Shown: positions 1-8,037 of the stretch, piece by piece | How the letters are laid out: every line of letters starts with the position of its first letter | How positions within the stretch are numbered: position 1 is the first letter of the stretch | Assembly (NCBI RefSeq): GCF_900163965.1 | Contig: NZ_FULE01000008.1 | Coordinates: 81,640-145,639, forward strand | Direction of reading: 5' to 3' | DNA: 64,000 bases | From: Vibrio ruber DSM 16370 | Lineage (GTDB): Bacteria > Pseudomonadota > Gammaproteobacteria > Enterobacterales > Vibrionaceae | Program-made: the position numbers and the translations under genes | The notes under the pieces: model-generated | What the model was told of the DNA's origin: nothing | Databases searched by the model: none | Seen by the model: the letters and a program-made list of their open reading frames with translations, nothing else

Positions 1-932
1 GGACGATCGGCAATCGAGAAGGCAATGTAACCTGCCAGAACCGGAATCATCAGAGCAAATGCTGAACCGCCACCGATTTTCATCAGTGCCGCAGCAAGTG
101 TGCCTTCTTCTTTAAAGGCTTCAATCCCGAAAACAAATGACAGTGCGATGATCAAACCACCGGCAACAACCACCGGCAGCATATGTGATACGCCTGTCAT
201 CAGGTGTTTATAAACCCCTTTTTTCTCTTCGGTTGCCGCTTCACTGGAACCGGCAGACCCTTGATAGACAGTTGCCTGAACGAATGCTTTTTCGATCTCT
301 TCTTTCGTTTTCTTCAGTGCCGGGCCGGTTTTGGTCCGGTAGAGTTTTTTACCGTTGAAACGATCCAGTGCGACTTCAATATCAGCGGCGATGATAACGA
401 GATCAGCCGCGGCAATATCTTCGGCTGTCAGCTGGTTTTTTGCACCGACCGAACCGCGGGTTTCCACTTTAATCTGGTGACCCATCGCTTGCGCGGTATT
501 TTCCAGTGCTTCCGCAGCCATAAATGTGTGTGCAACCCCGGTAGGACAGGCCGTAATCGCAACGATTTTCTTGGCTGTACCGGCTGATGGCGCTGACACA
601 GTCGCGACAGGCTGCGCTTTATCAAGGACTTGTGCCTGCTCCGCGGCTGTTTTCAGATAAGCGGTCGGATCCGCTGTACATGCGGCAATATCGCTTTGGT
701 AAACTTTTTTGCCAACGAAACGGGTGGTATCAACAGGTGTATTGGCAGCAATGACAACCAGCTCAGCTTCAGCAATATCGGCATCGGTGAGGGTATAGCC
801 ATCGACAACGGAAGAGTGACATTCAACCGTTGCTGACCAATTCAGAGACTTTGCTGCTTGCTCTAACAGACCGGCAGCGAGAATACTATTTGCGACGCCG
901 CTCGGGCACGCGGTAATAATGGCAATTTTCAT
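1..932 (-). CDS. fruA: PTS fructose transporter EIIB'BC, N-terminal part (runs off the window)
   Basis: The reverse-strand frame opens at ATG 932 and stays open to base 1, so only about 310 N-terminal residues are present. The protein phosphorylates fructose to fructose-1-phosphate while importing it across the inner membrane. Two tandem EIIB domains can be read, each starting with the phosphocysteine-loop pattern TACPSGVA (near residue 8) or TACPTGVAHT (near residue 128). After a linker the first EIIC membrane helices begin, with HMLPVVVAGGLIIALSF. The double EIIB layout is that of enterobacterial and Vibrio FruA. It lies 22 bases after fruK and is the last gene of the fruBKA operon. Identification is secure; the C-terminal membrane domain lies outside the window. 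Confidence 0.95.
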   Translation of the reverse strand, partial: MKIAIITACPSGVANSILAAGLLEQAAKSLNWSATVECHSSVVDGYTLTDADIAEAELVVIAANTPVDTTRFVGKKVYQSDIAACTADPTAYLKTAAEQAQVLDKAQPVATVSAPSAGTAKKIVAITACPTGVAHTFMAAEALENTAQAMGHQIKVETRGSVGAKNQLTAEDIAAADLVIIAADIEVALDRFNGKKLYRTKTGPALKKTKEEIEKAFVQATVYQGSAGSSEAATEEKKGVYKHLMTGVSHMLPVVVAGGLIIALSFVFGIEAFKEEGTLAAALMKIGGGSAFALMIPVLAGYIAFSIADR

Positions 933-954
933 AGTTACGACCTTATTGTTGTCC

Positions 955-1908
955 TTAATTACTAGCCTCAGGGCTATACGGTTGTAATTGGATCTGCTGT
1001 TGTAGGGTGTTTAACTCTTGGATATCGGCGACACCGACACCCACCTGACTCACTGCTAGTGCAGATAGTGCCGTTGCAAAGGTAAGTAGTTCCTCCTTCT
1101 TCATGGACTGCATGTGTCCCCAGCACAGCCCGGCAACCAGTGTATCCCCGGCGCCGACGGTACTGACGACATTCATCCGCGGTGGTTTTGCATGTAGCCA
1201 TTGATTGTTGTTAAGCCACATCACCCCGTTTGCACCCATTGAGACGACGATATTCTCAATATCTTTTGCGGCGAGTTCACTCGCTGCTTGCTGGCATTCG
1301 GCCGCAGACTCAAGCGGTCTGCCGACGAAATGAGACAGTTCTTCATCATTGGGTTTAATCAGCCAAGGATGCGCATTCAGACCGGCAGCAAGCGCGTCAC
1401 GGCTGCTGTCGAACAACACTTTTTTACCCAGTTGGTGCAGTTTCTCGATCCAGGATGCACACAGCTGAGGTGAAACGCCTTGCGGTAAACTGCCCGCCAG
1501 AACGAAATATTCGTGGTCTTCGGCCAGACGGAACAACGTTTTTTCAAATTCGTCAATGGCTTGTGATGACACTTCAACACCGGGGAAGTTGATATCGCTG
1601 ACTTCACCGGAAGTTTCAACCAGCTTGACGTTGATTCGGGTTGCTCCGTCAACACGGATGAATTCATCCGTTGCACCCATGGCTTCAAATAACTGACAAA
1701 AGATATCTTGATTGTCTTTGCCCAGAAAACCGGTCACTGTTACTTCAGCACCCAGGTCACTGAGTACCTGAGCGACGTTGACCCCTTTTCCTGCGGCATG
1801 AAGCGAGCCTTGATTTACCAGACTGACAGAACCAACCTGCAAGGTGTCAAGGCTGCCCGTCAGATCCAGTGCCGGGTTGAGTGTAATGGTGACTACTCGG
1901 TTCGTCAT
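955..1908 (-). CDS. fruK: 1-phosphofructokinase
   Basis: This 317-residue PfkB/ribokinase-family sugar kinase phosphorylates fructose-1-phosphate, the product of the fructose PTS, to fructose-1,6-bisphosphate in the cytoplasm. The N-terminal substrate signature AAGKGVNVAQVLSDLG and the C-terminal anion-hole and catalytic-base motif GAGDTLVAGL (near residue 253) are both intact, and the length is normal for FruK. It lies 9 bases downstream of fruB and 22 bases upstream of fruA, so translation of the three is probably coupled. Regulation is inferred to be by Cra from the spacer upstream of fruB. Confidence 0.96.
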   Translation of the reverse strand: MTNRVVTITLNPALDLTGSLDTLQVGSVSLVNQGSLHAAGKGVNVAQVLSDLGAEVTVTGFLGKDNQDIFCQLFEAMGATDEFIRVDGATRINVKLVETSGEVSDINFPGVEVSSQAIDEFEKTLFRLAEDHEYFVLAGSLPQGVSPQLCASWIEKLHQLGKKVLFDSSRDALAAGLNAHPWLIKPNDEELSHFVGRPLESAAECQQAASELAAKDIENIVVSMGANGVMWLNNNQWLHAKPPRMNVVSTVGAGDTLVAGLCWGHMQSMKKEELLTFATALSALAVSQVGVGVADIQELNTLQQQIQLQPYSPEASN

Positions 1909-1917
1909 AATGCTCCC

Positions 1918-3054
1918 TTACTGTTCGCCTAAACCGGCATTAATTGCCGCACCCAGTGCTTCAATAGCCTGGCTGGCATCAGCGCCGTTGGCGGTAAATT
2001 CAAGTCTGTGTCCGCATTTCACGCCCAGTGCGATGACTTTCATCAAACTCTTGGCATTGACTGCTTTCCCATCACCGTCGAGGTTGGCGACTTTGATGTC
2101 AGATTCAAATTTCTTCGCTTCCGCCACCAGCATCGCTCCCGGACGCGCGTGCAGGCCATGAGCATTTTTCACTTGGAAAACCGCAGTGTTGGCGTCGTTA
2201 TCTGCGCCTGCCGGTGTTGATTCGGCTAAACCGAATGCCGCCAGAACTGCCTGCTTGTCACTGGTAAATAGGGTGTCTTGTTTTTTCTGGAACACAATGT
2301 CAGTGATTTTTTGCATCAGTGGCTGATGTGCACCATTGCAAGCTGCAACCACAAGCAGTCCTTTAACCGGCTGTCCTTGTACGTCAAAAGCATCGCTGGC
2401 AGTAATGAATGCCAGACCGGTGCGGGTAACACCACGATTGCTACTGGTGAGCCACAGCCCGCCACCGAGTGGCGTTGCTTCTTTGGCGATCACGTCTGCA
2501 ACAAAATCGCTGCTGACACACCCTTTGTTTTTCAGCAGGCCACTGGCTACGGCTGTCAGCGGTGTCATATCGGTTGCCGGGAATTGCAGTTGAATCAGTG
2601 AGTCATCAAAGTCAGCTTCAAACTGAACGTCACCATTGAGCAGGGCGATGATTTCCTGCGCTTGCGTTGCCTGTTGCAATTTTTGCTCAACACCATCGGC
2701 TGACAGCACTTTGGTCAGTTGTTTCAGAATGCCGAGATGTTCATCAGATTTGGCGGCAATCCCGATGGCAACATAAACGGTGTTGCCATCGCCCCAGTCA
2801 ACACCCTGAGGAAAATGATGCACCGCGACACCGGTTTCTTTGACTAAAGAGCGGGTGTCGGTTGTTCCGTGGGGAATGGCAATACCATTACCGAGGAATG
2901 TTGAATTTTGTGCTTCCCGGTTGAGCATTCCATCGACGTAACCCGTATCGACAAGTCCTTTTTCACTCAGATGGGCAGCAATCGCGCGAATCGCATCTTG
3001 TTTGTTCGATTGAGACTGTCCTAAGTGGATGTCATTAGGAGTGAGTTGCAGCAT
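1918..3054 (-). CDS. fruB: Fructose PTS diphosphoryl transfer protein (EIIA-M-HPr, FPr)
   Basis: This 378-residue soluble protein relays phosphate from enzyme I to FruA. It has three parts. The EIIA-Fru domain occupies residues 1 to about 145, with the phosphorylated histidine in GIAIPHG (His62). A middle M domain follows. The HPr domain covers about 290-378, with the active histidine in GLHARPGA (His302). The length and both histidine positions match enterobacterial FruB. It is the first gene of the minus-strand fructose operon, and the spacer upstream holds three Cra-type palindromes. Nothing is unusual. Confidence 0.96.
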   Translation of the reverse strand: MLQLTPNDIHLGQSQSNKQDAIRAIAAHLSEKGLVDTGYVDGMLNREAQNSTFLGNGIAIPHGTTDTRSLVKETGVAVHHFPQGVDWGDGNTVYVAIGIAAKSDEHLGILKQLTKVLSADGVEQKLQQATQAQEIIALLNGDVQFEADFDDSLIQLQFPATDMTPLTAVASGLLKNKGCVSSDFVADVIAKEATPLGGGLWLTSSNRGVTRTGLAFITASDAFDVQGQPVKGLLVVAACNGAHQPLMQKITDIVFQKKQDTLFTSDKQAVLAAFGLAESTPAGADNDANTAVFQVKNAHGLHARPGAMLVAEAKKFESDIKVANLDGDGKAVNAKSLMKVIALGVKCGHRLEFTANGADASQAIEALGAAINAGLGEQ

Positions 3055-3178
3055 GTTTGGCCCCTTTCATTGCCTTATTTGGCGCTTTGAGTGCGGACAC
3101 ATCCGATAGCTCTTTGGTGGAGTTTCTGGTCGGGGATCTTATCCCGAGTGTCGGCACAATCGTTTTATTAGTAAAATA

Positions 3179-3194
3179 GCTGAATCGGTTCAGT
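3179..3194. promoter_or_regulatory. Cra (FruR) operator, fruB-proximal
   Basis: GCTGAATCGGTTCAGT matches the Cra consensus GCTGAATCGNTTCA almost perfectly. It lies about 125 bases upstream of the fruB start, where bound Cra would repress the fructose operon until fructose-1-phosphate releases it. Confidence 0.8.
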
Positions 3195-3300
3195 TTCTAT
3201 TTAAAAAAAGTCAGCAAAAATCACTTCACGTGGCTCATAATATTGAAGTCATCTAATAAATAGTCCAAAAAACTAGATTTCGCTATCATTTTTGAATTTT

Positions 3301-3338
3301 GCTGAATCCTTTCAGCTTTTATAGTGAATCGATTCAGC
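3301..3338. promoter_or_regulatory. Tandem Cra operators, cra-proximal
   Basis: Two palindromes lie 7 bases apart: GCTGAATCCTTTCAGC at 3301-3316 and the perfect palindrome TGAATCGATTCA at 3325-3336. They sit 73-110 bases upstream of the cra start. Paired sites suggest cooperative binding and autoregulation of cra, in addition to control of fruB from the other side. Confidence 0.75.
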
Positions 3339-3410
3339 ATATAGTTCAATCCTATTGAGGATCTTAATTTTTATTTCTATGATCCGACGCACACTAAAAA
3401 GAGTAGCGAT

Positions 3411-4406
3411 ATGACACTAGATGAAATTGCCAAATTAGCGGGCGTGTCTAAAACCACTGCAAGTTATGTGATCAATGGAAAAGCACAAAAGTATCGCATC
3501 AGTGAAAAGACCCAGTTGAAAGTTATGGATGTGGTAAATGCGCATAATTACCGTCCCGATCATACTGCTTCTGCTCTGCGTGCCGGGAACAGTCGGTCAT
3601 TCGGCTTAATTATCCCGGATTTGGAGAACACCAGTTATGCACGTTTATCTAAATTACTGGAACAAAATTCCAGACAAGCGGGATATCAAATCCTCATTGC
3701 CTGCTCAGATGACAATCCTGAAACTGAAATATCCGTCGCCAATACACTGATTGCTCGCCGGATCGATGCACTGTTTGTTGCCAGCTCAATTCCCAATGCC
3801 AGTGAATTCTATTACGGGCTGCAGCAAGCCGGGACACCGGTCATTGCCATTGACCGCCCGTTAGATGATGAGTTTTTCGCTTGTGTCGTCAGTGAAGATT
3901 ATAGTGCTGCCTTGGAGCTGACCGAATCGGTGCTCGATGATCAGCTTCAGTCGATTGGTTTGATTGGCGCGTTGCCGGAGCTGAGTATTTCTACTGATCG
4001 TCAGTTGGGGTTTGAAGCGGCGGTGAAAAACAGAGGAATTCAGATTTTAGAAGGGTACGGCAATCACTTTAACCGTGAAGAAGGAAAGAGAGTCTTCTCC
4101 GGATGGGTGGATAAAGGCACCGTGCCGGAAGCCATTGTCTCGACCTCATATACCTTGCTGGAAGGGATTTTGGATGTCCTGCTGGAACACCCGCAGCTGA
4201 TGGACAACATCCGCCTGGCAACCTTCGGGGATAACCGGCTACTGGACTTTTTACCGCTGAAAATTAACTCCTTACCACAGCAGTTTGAACTGATTGCCGA
4301 CAGTGCGCTGGCCGTCGCTTTAAATGCAACAGCCAAACGTCATCAGCCCGGGATTGAGTTGGTTCCGCGGAAGTTAACTGTGCGTCGCAATCCAAGCCTG
4401 TCATGA
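3411..4406 (+). CDS. cra: Catabolite repressor/activator Cra (FruR), LacI family
   Basis: This 331-residue LacI-family regulator controls fructose and central carbon genes in response to fructose-1-phosphate. The N-terminal helix-turn-helix and hinge are intact (MTLDEIAKLAGVSKTTASYV, residues 1-20), followed by a periplasmic-binding-protein-like sensor domain beginning around SFGLIIPDLENTSYARL. The length is within the usual range for Cra. It is transcribed away from fruBKA, the standard arrangement in Vibrio. The next gene downstream belongs to the biosynthetic cluster and converges on cra, so cra marks the left edge of the accessory region. Confidence 0.95.
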   Translation: MTLDEIAKLAGVSKTTASYVINGKAQKYRISEKTQLKVMDVVNAHNYRPDHTASALRAGNSRSFGLIIPDLENTSYARLSKLLEQNSRQAGYQILIACSDDNPETEISVANTLIARRIDALFVASSIPNASEFYYGLQQAGTPVIAIDRPLDDEFFACVVSEDYSAALELTESVLDDQLQSIGLIGALPELSISTDRQLGFEAAVKNRGIQILEGYGNHFNREEGKRVFSGWVDKGTVPEAIVSTSYTLLEGILDVLLEHPQLMDNIRLATFGDNRLLDFLPLKINSLPQQFELIADSALAVALNATAKRHQPGIELVPRKLTVRRNPSLS

Positions 4407-4527
4407 TGGCGTAAATCATGACGTGGTTGATGTAAGTCGGGTGACCATCTGGCACAAGGTTATCCTGATACAGGTACACAGATACAGATCGTCACCCAAA
4501 TCGAGCCACGCACGTCATCAGCATGGT

Positions 4528-5310
4528 TTATAGCTGTCCGACGATTGAAAACATCATCGGGATACTGAACCGATGGCGATAAGTTCCAGAACCTTCAGAG
4601 ACCTCATACAGATTCGGAAAACAGTTGTAATTACTGTAGGGGTACTCTGCCATTTCAAAAGTAATCCCGGCATTTGTGAGCGCGTTAATTACATCGGACA
4701 GCGGATGTAAATATTCATAAGTGGTATACGACCCATGATCATCAGGACTATTGACATATGATTTCTGGTCTGAAAATGTGACAGCGTCACCTTGATTGCA
4801 GTAATCATACCCAATGCTATTGAATTCATCGTCGAGTACATTGAGAAACGGATGAAATTCAACCATCACCAAGCGACCGCCATCTTTTAAGTGCCGGCGG
4901 ATCACTTGCGCCCATTGATTCAGATCGGACAACCAGTTGATCACCCCATAAGAGGTGTAGATGATGTCAAACTTCTGATCCAGTTGCAGTTCTAAGACAT
5001 CTTGGCAGACGAATTTTGCCGGTATATTCAATTCAGCAGCCAGTGCTGTGGCAGTTTTGATCGCCTCAGGTGAATAATCTACCCCGGTTACATGCGCTCC
5101 GGCATGTGCTAATGACAGGGTATCTTGGCCAAAATGACACTGCAGATGAAGGATCTTTTTACCTTGCAGATCCCCCAGCAGTTGTTTGTCGAGCGCTTTG
5201 AGCGAGTCAGGGTTTTTCTTGAATTCATCCATGGCGTAGAAATCGGAGCGGACATGAATCGGCACCCATGCGTTCCATACATGAATATTTTTAGTATTCA
5301 CAGTTGTCAA
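4528..5310 (-). CDS. Class I SAM-dependent methyltransferase
   Basis: This 260-residue cytosolic methyltransferase has a Rossmann SAM-binding motif, ILHLQCHFGQDTLSLAHAGA, near residues 53-72, the acidic ribose contact GVDYS just after it, and DVLEL plus FDIIYTSYGV further on. The annotated start is TTG at 5310, which overlaps the MbtH stop codon (TTGA); a GTG nine bases downstream is an alternative. Its position as the last gene of the minus-strand biosynthetic operon suggests it methylates an amino-acid precursor or the peptide product. The family is also common outside such clusters, so the substrate is open. Confidence 0.8.
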   Translation of the reverse strand: MTTVNTKNIHVWNAWVPIHVRSDFYAMDEFKKNPDSLKALDKQLLGDLQGKKILHLQCHFGQDTLSLAHAGAHVTGVDYSPEAIKTATALAAELNIPAKFVCQDVLELQLDQKFDIIYTSYGVINWLSDLNQWAQVIRRHLKDGGRLVMVEFHPFLNVLDDEFNSIGYDYCNQGDAVTFSDQKSYVNSPDDHGSYTTYEYLHPLSDVINALTNAGITFEMAEYPYSNYNCFPNLYEVSEGSGTYRHRFSIPMMFSIVGQL

Positions 5311-5489
5311 TTTTGGTGATCCTCATTGATACGTTTGGGGAAAATTTTACCATATGCATCGCAAATAGTATCGAGACATTGTGTTTCGCTTCCGGAAAAA
5401 CCAGTCGATGCCCACCCTTTGGGAATGACTTTATTCTCCGGCCAGATCGAATATTGCTTCGATTGATGATAAACGACTTGATAATTCAT
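5307..5489 (-). CDS. MbtH-like NRPS chaperone
   Basis: This 60-residue protein belongs to the MbtH family, small chaperones that bind NRPS adenylation domains and are often needed for their solubility and activity. The family pattern is clear: NYQVVYH at the start, then QYSIWPENKVIPKGW, and the SGSETQCLDTI segment. The open frame extends upstream to 5570, but the ATG at 5489 follows a GGAG ribosome-binding site and gives the normal MbtH length, so it was chosen. The stop codon overlaps the start of the methyltransferase. Its likely partner is the NRPS encoded at 14941-25260. Confidence 0.92.
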   Translation of the reverse strand: MNYQVVYHQSKQYSIWPENKVIPKGWASTGFSGSETQCLDTICDAYGKIFPKRINEDHQN

Positions 5490-5581
5490 ACTATCTCCGT
5501 GTAACTGGAATCGCGTTATCTTGCACTTCGTTTTGGCAGATAAAGTGCAAGATATGTTTAACATTAACAATTCTGTTTTTA

Positions 5582-7999
5582 CTAATCGGTATTTAACGTG
5601 TTAACAGTAACTGGTTGTAATATCAGGCAACCACTCTCTATCTGTTTTTCGTTGGATATATCACAAGTATCTGCAACATTTTGTGCCTTTATCGTAATAT
5701 AATTACCTTCTTTCCATTGCTCTAACAGGTTGTCGTAGTTTTCATCTAACGGGTTTTCAGACTGGCCAAGAGGGTGGATAAACAGACTATCATCCAGATC
5801 ATTTAAATTAATGATATGTCGATAACTCGCACCTTCCACTTGAGTAAATGAGTGATCATAGCCGCCATCATTGATTGTCTGATTACCACCAGCGGTACTC
5901 ACCTGGCGATTGAAAATATATTTAAGGAGTGGTACATCACCAAAGACACTGTTCTTAAAGCTGGCAATGTGAATCTCTCCCCAGTGCCAGTTTTCGGGTG
6001 TATTTCCTTGATCATCGATAAGTTTTTGCATCGCGACTTGTAAGCTATTTTGCAAGAATGCATCACAATCAGAAAAACCGGCTTTTTGACAATACTGACC
6101 GTTGTGGCTTAATTGTGAGAAAATGAATAATGGCTCATCTGAATCGGACTGATATTTGCTCGGATAAAGGCGGTTTATCTCTCTGTCCCAGTATGCAAAT
6201 ATACTGGCAGCAATACTGTTTTCAGTCATATGTCCGTCCCAGCTCTTGAGATATTCAAGTCCTTCCTTACTCTCTTTATTTAATGGTTTTGTCGTCAGAA
6301 GGATAGGGCGGAGCTGGTGCCAGATTTCATTTTTAACATCATTCTGAATATCAATATTATCTTTCATTGATAATTTTGATTTAGATGAAATTAACTCGAT
6401 GATTCTTTCTACCCGATATGGGGCAGCCATCCATCTTAAATCTATTTGATATGGGTAACTGTCTGGTGCCGCTTTATTATTAGCAGAAGCAATAAAGCCG
6501 GTTTTCGGATTATAGCTTTGTGGTAATTGATCGAAAGGAATATAACCTTGCCAGCCTTGCCAAGACTGACTTGAAACAAGCCCATAGGCAGTTTGGGCAC
6601 GTAGCGGAACCTTTCCGGCCAGTTTATAACCGATATTACCCTCTGTATCTGCATAAACAAAGTTTTGCGCTGGTGTCACATATGTACTGAGCGCTTTCAG
6701 AAAGTCTTGCCAGTTGCGGGCATAATTCATTTCAATGAAGCTGCCCACCGTGACATCCGTGTCCATTAATGCTGACCACTGAATGGAAATATATTTGTTA
6801 TCTTGATTTGATGGCAAATCAATATAGTCATTAATAATTGGACCATTCTTAGTGCTGAGCACCTGATATTTAACGTCTTCTTCACCTTTTACTTTGATGA
6901 CTTCATCTCGTGAGAAAATTTTATTATTGCCATCTTCAACAATTAACTCTAAATCATTAGGATTGACATTCGTTGAGCCCCATGCGATGTGATCATTATG
7001 GCCTTCGATTACTCCGGGGACTCCGGGTATCGTTGCACCTGTGACGTGTAGGGTCGGCCCTTTGATCTCGGCAAGGTAGAATAAGGATGGCGAAGATAAA
7101 CCCAGATGTAGATCATTGGCTAATATAGGTTTGCCTGTGGATGTTTTTGAACCGGATAAAACCCAATTATTCGAGCCCTTTGTATGATTCGGAAATAAGT
7201 TCGTTACTTTTTTCACTGCAGCTGAAGATGCAAAAATACTGTCGGCATCCGCTGAGTTTTGAGAAATGATTTGAGAGTTATCAACAGAATCTTTATTGCT
7301 GAATGTGATCTGTCTGAGATCTGACTCTGACATAATTGTCGGACCTGAATCAGGATACTTCGGATGTAAAACCGGGATCATCGCTTCACCTAAATCATTC
7401 ATGATCTCCTGATTTTTCAACTTCTCACTCCAAGTGGACTGTAGATTGTAGGCCAACATTTTCTGCCATGCGATACTGTCTGTTTCGGACCATCTCTGTG
7501 GCTTAAAACCAAAGATTTTAAATTCTATTGGCAGCTTCTGTTGCGCTATAAATGCATTGACGCCTTGTGTATAACTCACAATGAGTGCTTTCTGTTTTGG
7601 GGTGAACTTCGGCCATGACTGTTCCGCTGAGCGATAAAATCCCCAAGTGCGCATAAATTTATCAGTTTCTACGGTATCGGCACCGAACACTTCACTGAGT
7701 TGTCCTTTAACCGTTAAACGTTGCAGCTCCATTTGCCAGAATCTATCTTGTGCATGTAAATAACCTAATGCATAAAATGCATCGGCATCTGAAGTCAAAG
7801 CATCGATATGTGGTATACCATAGTTGTCACGAAAGACGAAAACCGGCCCATCTAATCCGTTTAATTTGACAGTTCCCGTTCGCTGACTCTCTGTTTGGCT
7901 GAGGATATAATATAAGGACGCTAAAATTAGTCCTGATATTAAAAGTAATATGTAGAAAATAAATTTTTTAGATTTTATCAGGTTCACTTTTTCACCCAT
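5582..7999 (-). CDS. Membrane-anchored penicillin acylase family (S45) hydrolase
   Basis: This 805-residue N-terminal-nucleophile amidohydrolase would be exported and autoprocessed into alpha and beta chains. Residues 11-34 (FIFYILLLISGLILASLYY) form a hydrophobic signal or anchor, placing the enzyme in the periplasm. The alpha chain carries the family signature GYLHAQDRFWQMELQR (79-94). The beta chain should begin at Ser276 in KGSNNWVLSG, the catalytic serine after cleavage. Later family features such as NDLHLG and the VPGVIEGHNDHIAWGSTN region are intact. Inside an NRPS cluster, S45 acylases (PvdQ in pyoverdine assembly is the model) remove a fatty acyl group from the exported precursor. 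That fits the N-terminal condensation domain of the NRPS here, but the acyl substrate is inferred. Confidence 0.9.
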   Translation of the reverse strand: MGEKVNLIKSKKFIFYILLLISGLILASLYYILSQTESQRTGTVKLNGLDGPVFVFRDNYGIPHIDALTSDADAFYALGYLHAQDRFWQMELQRLTVKGQLSEVFGADTVETDKFMRTWGFYRSAEQSWPKFTPKQKALIVSYTQGVNAFIAQQKLPIEFKIFGFKPQRWSETDSIAWQKMLAYNLQSTWSEKLKNQEIMNDLGEAMIPVLHPKYPDSGPTIMSESDLRQITFSNKDSVDNSQIISQNSADADSIFASSAAVKKVTNLFPNHTKGSNNWVLSGSKTSTGKPILANDLHLGLSSPSLFYLAEIKGPTLHVTGATIPGVPGVIEGHNDHIAWGSTNVNPNDLELIVEDGNNKIFSRDEVIKVKGEEDVKYQVLSTKNGPIINDYIDLPSNQDNKYISIQWSALMDTDVTVGSFIEMNYARNWQDFLKALSTYVTPAQNFVYADTEGNIGYKLAGKVPLRAQTAYGLVSSQSWQGWQGYIPFDQLPQSYNPKTGFIASANNKAAPDSYPYQIDLRWMAAPYRVERIIELISSKSKLSMKDNIDIQNDVKNEIWHQLRPILLTTKPLNKESKEGLEYLKSWDGHMTENSIAASIFAYWDREINRLYPSKYQSDSDEPLFIFSQLSHNGQYCQKAGFSDCDAFLQNSLQVAMQKLIDDQGNTPENWHWGEIHIASFKNSVFGDVPLLKYIFNRQVSTAGGNQTINDGGYDHSFTQVEGASYRHIINLNDLDDSLFIHPLGQSENPLDENYDNLLEQWKEGNYITIKAQNVADTCDISNEKQIESGCLILQPVTVNTLNTD

Positions 8000-8037
8000 A
8001 TTGAATTCGTTTGTATCATAACTTTCCGGCTAAACCT

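Larger units (their letters stand above)
3055..3410. promoter_or_regulatory. Divergent fruB/cra promoter region
   Basis: This 356-base spacer separates fruB (minus) from cra (plus) and contains no gene. It is AT-rich near cra and carries three 12-16 base palindromes of the TGAATC-n-GATTCA type, listed separately. Promoters for both directions are expected here but no -10/-35 pair was assigned with confidence. Confidence 0.7.

Noticed and set aside
204..836. Two plus-strand open frames opposite the start of the window
   Set aside because: They are antisense to fruA, which has clear domain motifs on the minus strand.
4439..4497. Inverted repeat GGGTGAC/GTCACCC between cra and the methyltransferase gene
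   Set aside because: The loop of 45 bases is too long for a convincing terminator and there is no T-run.
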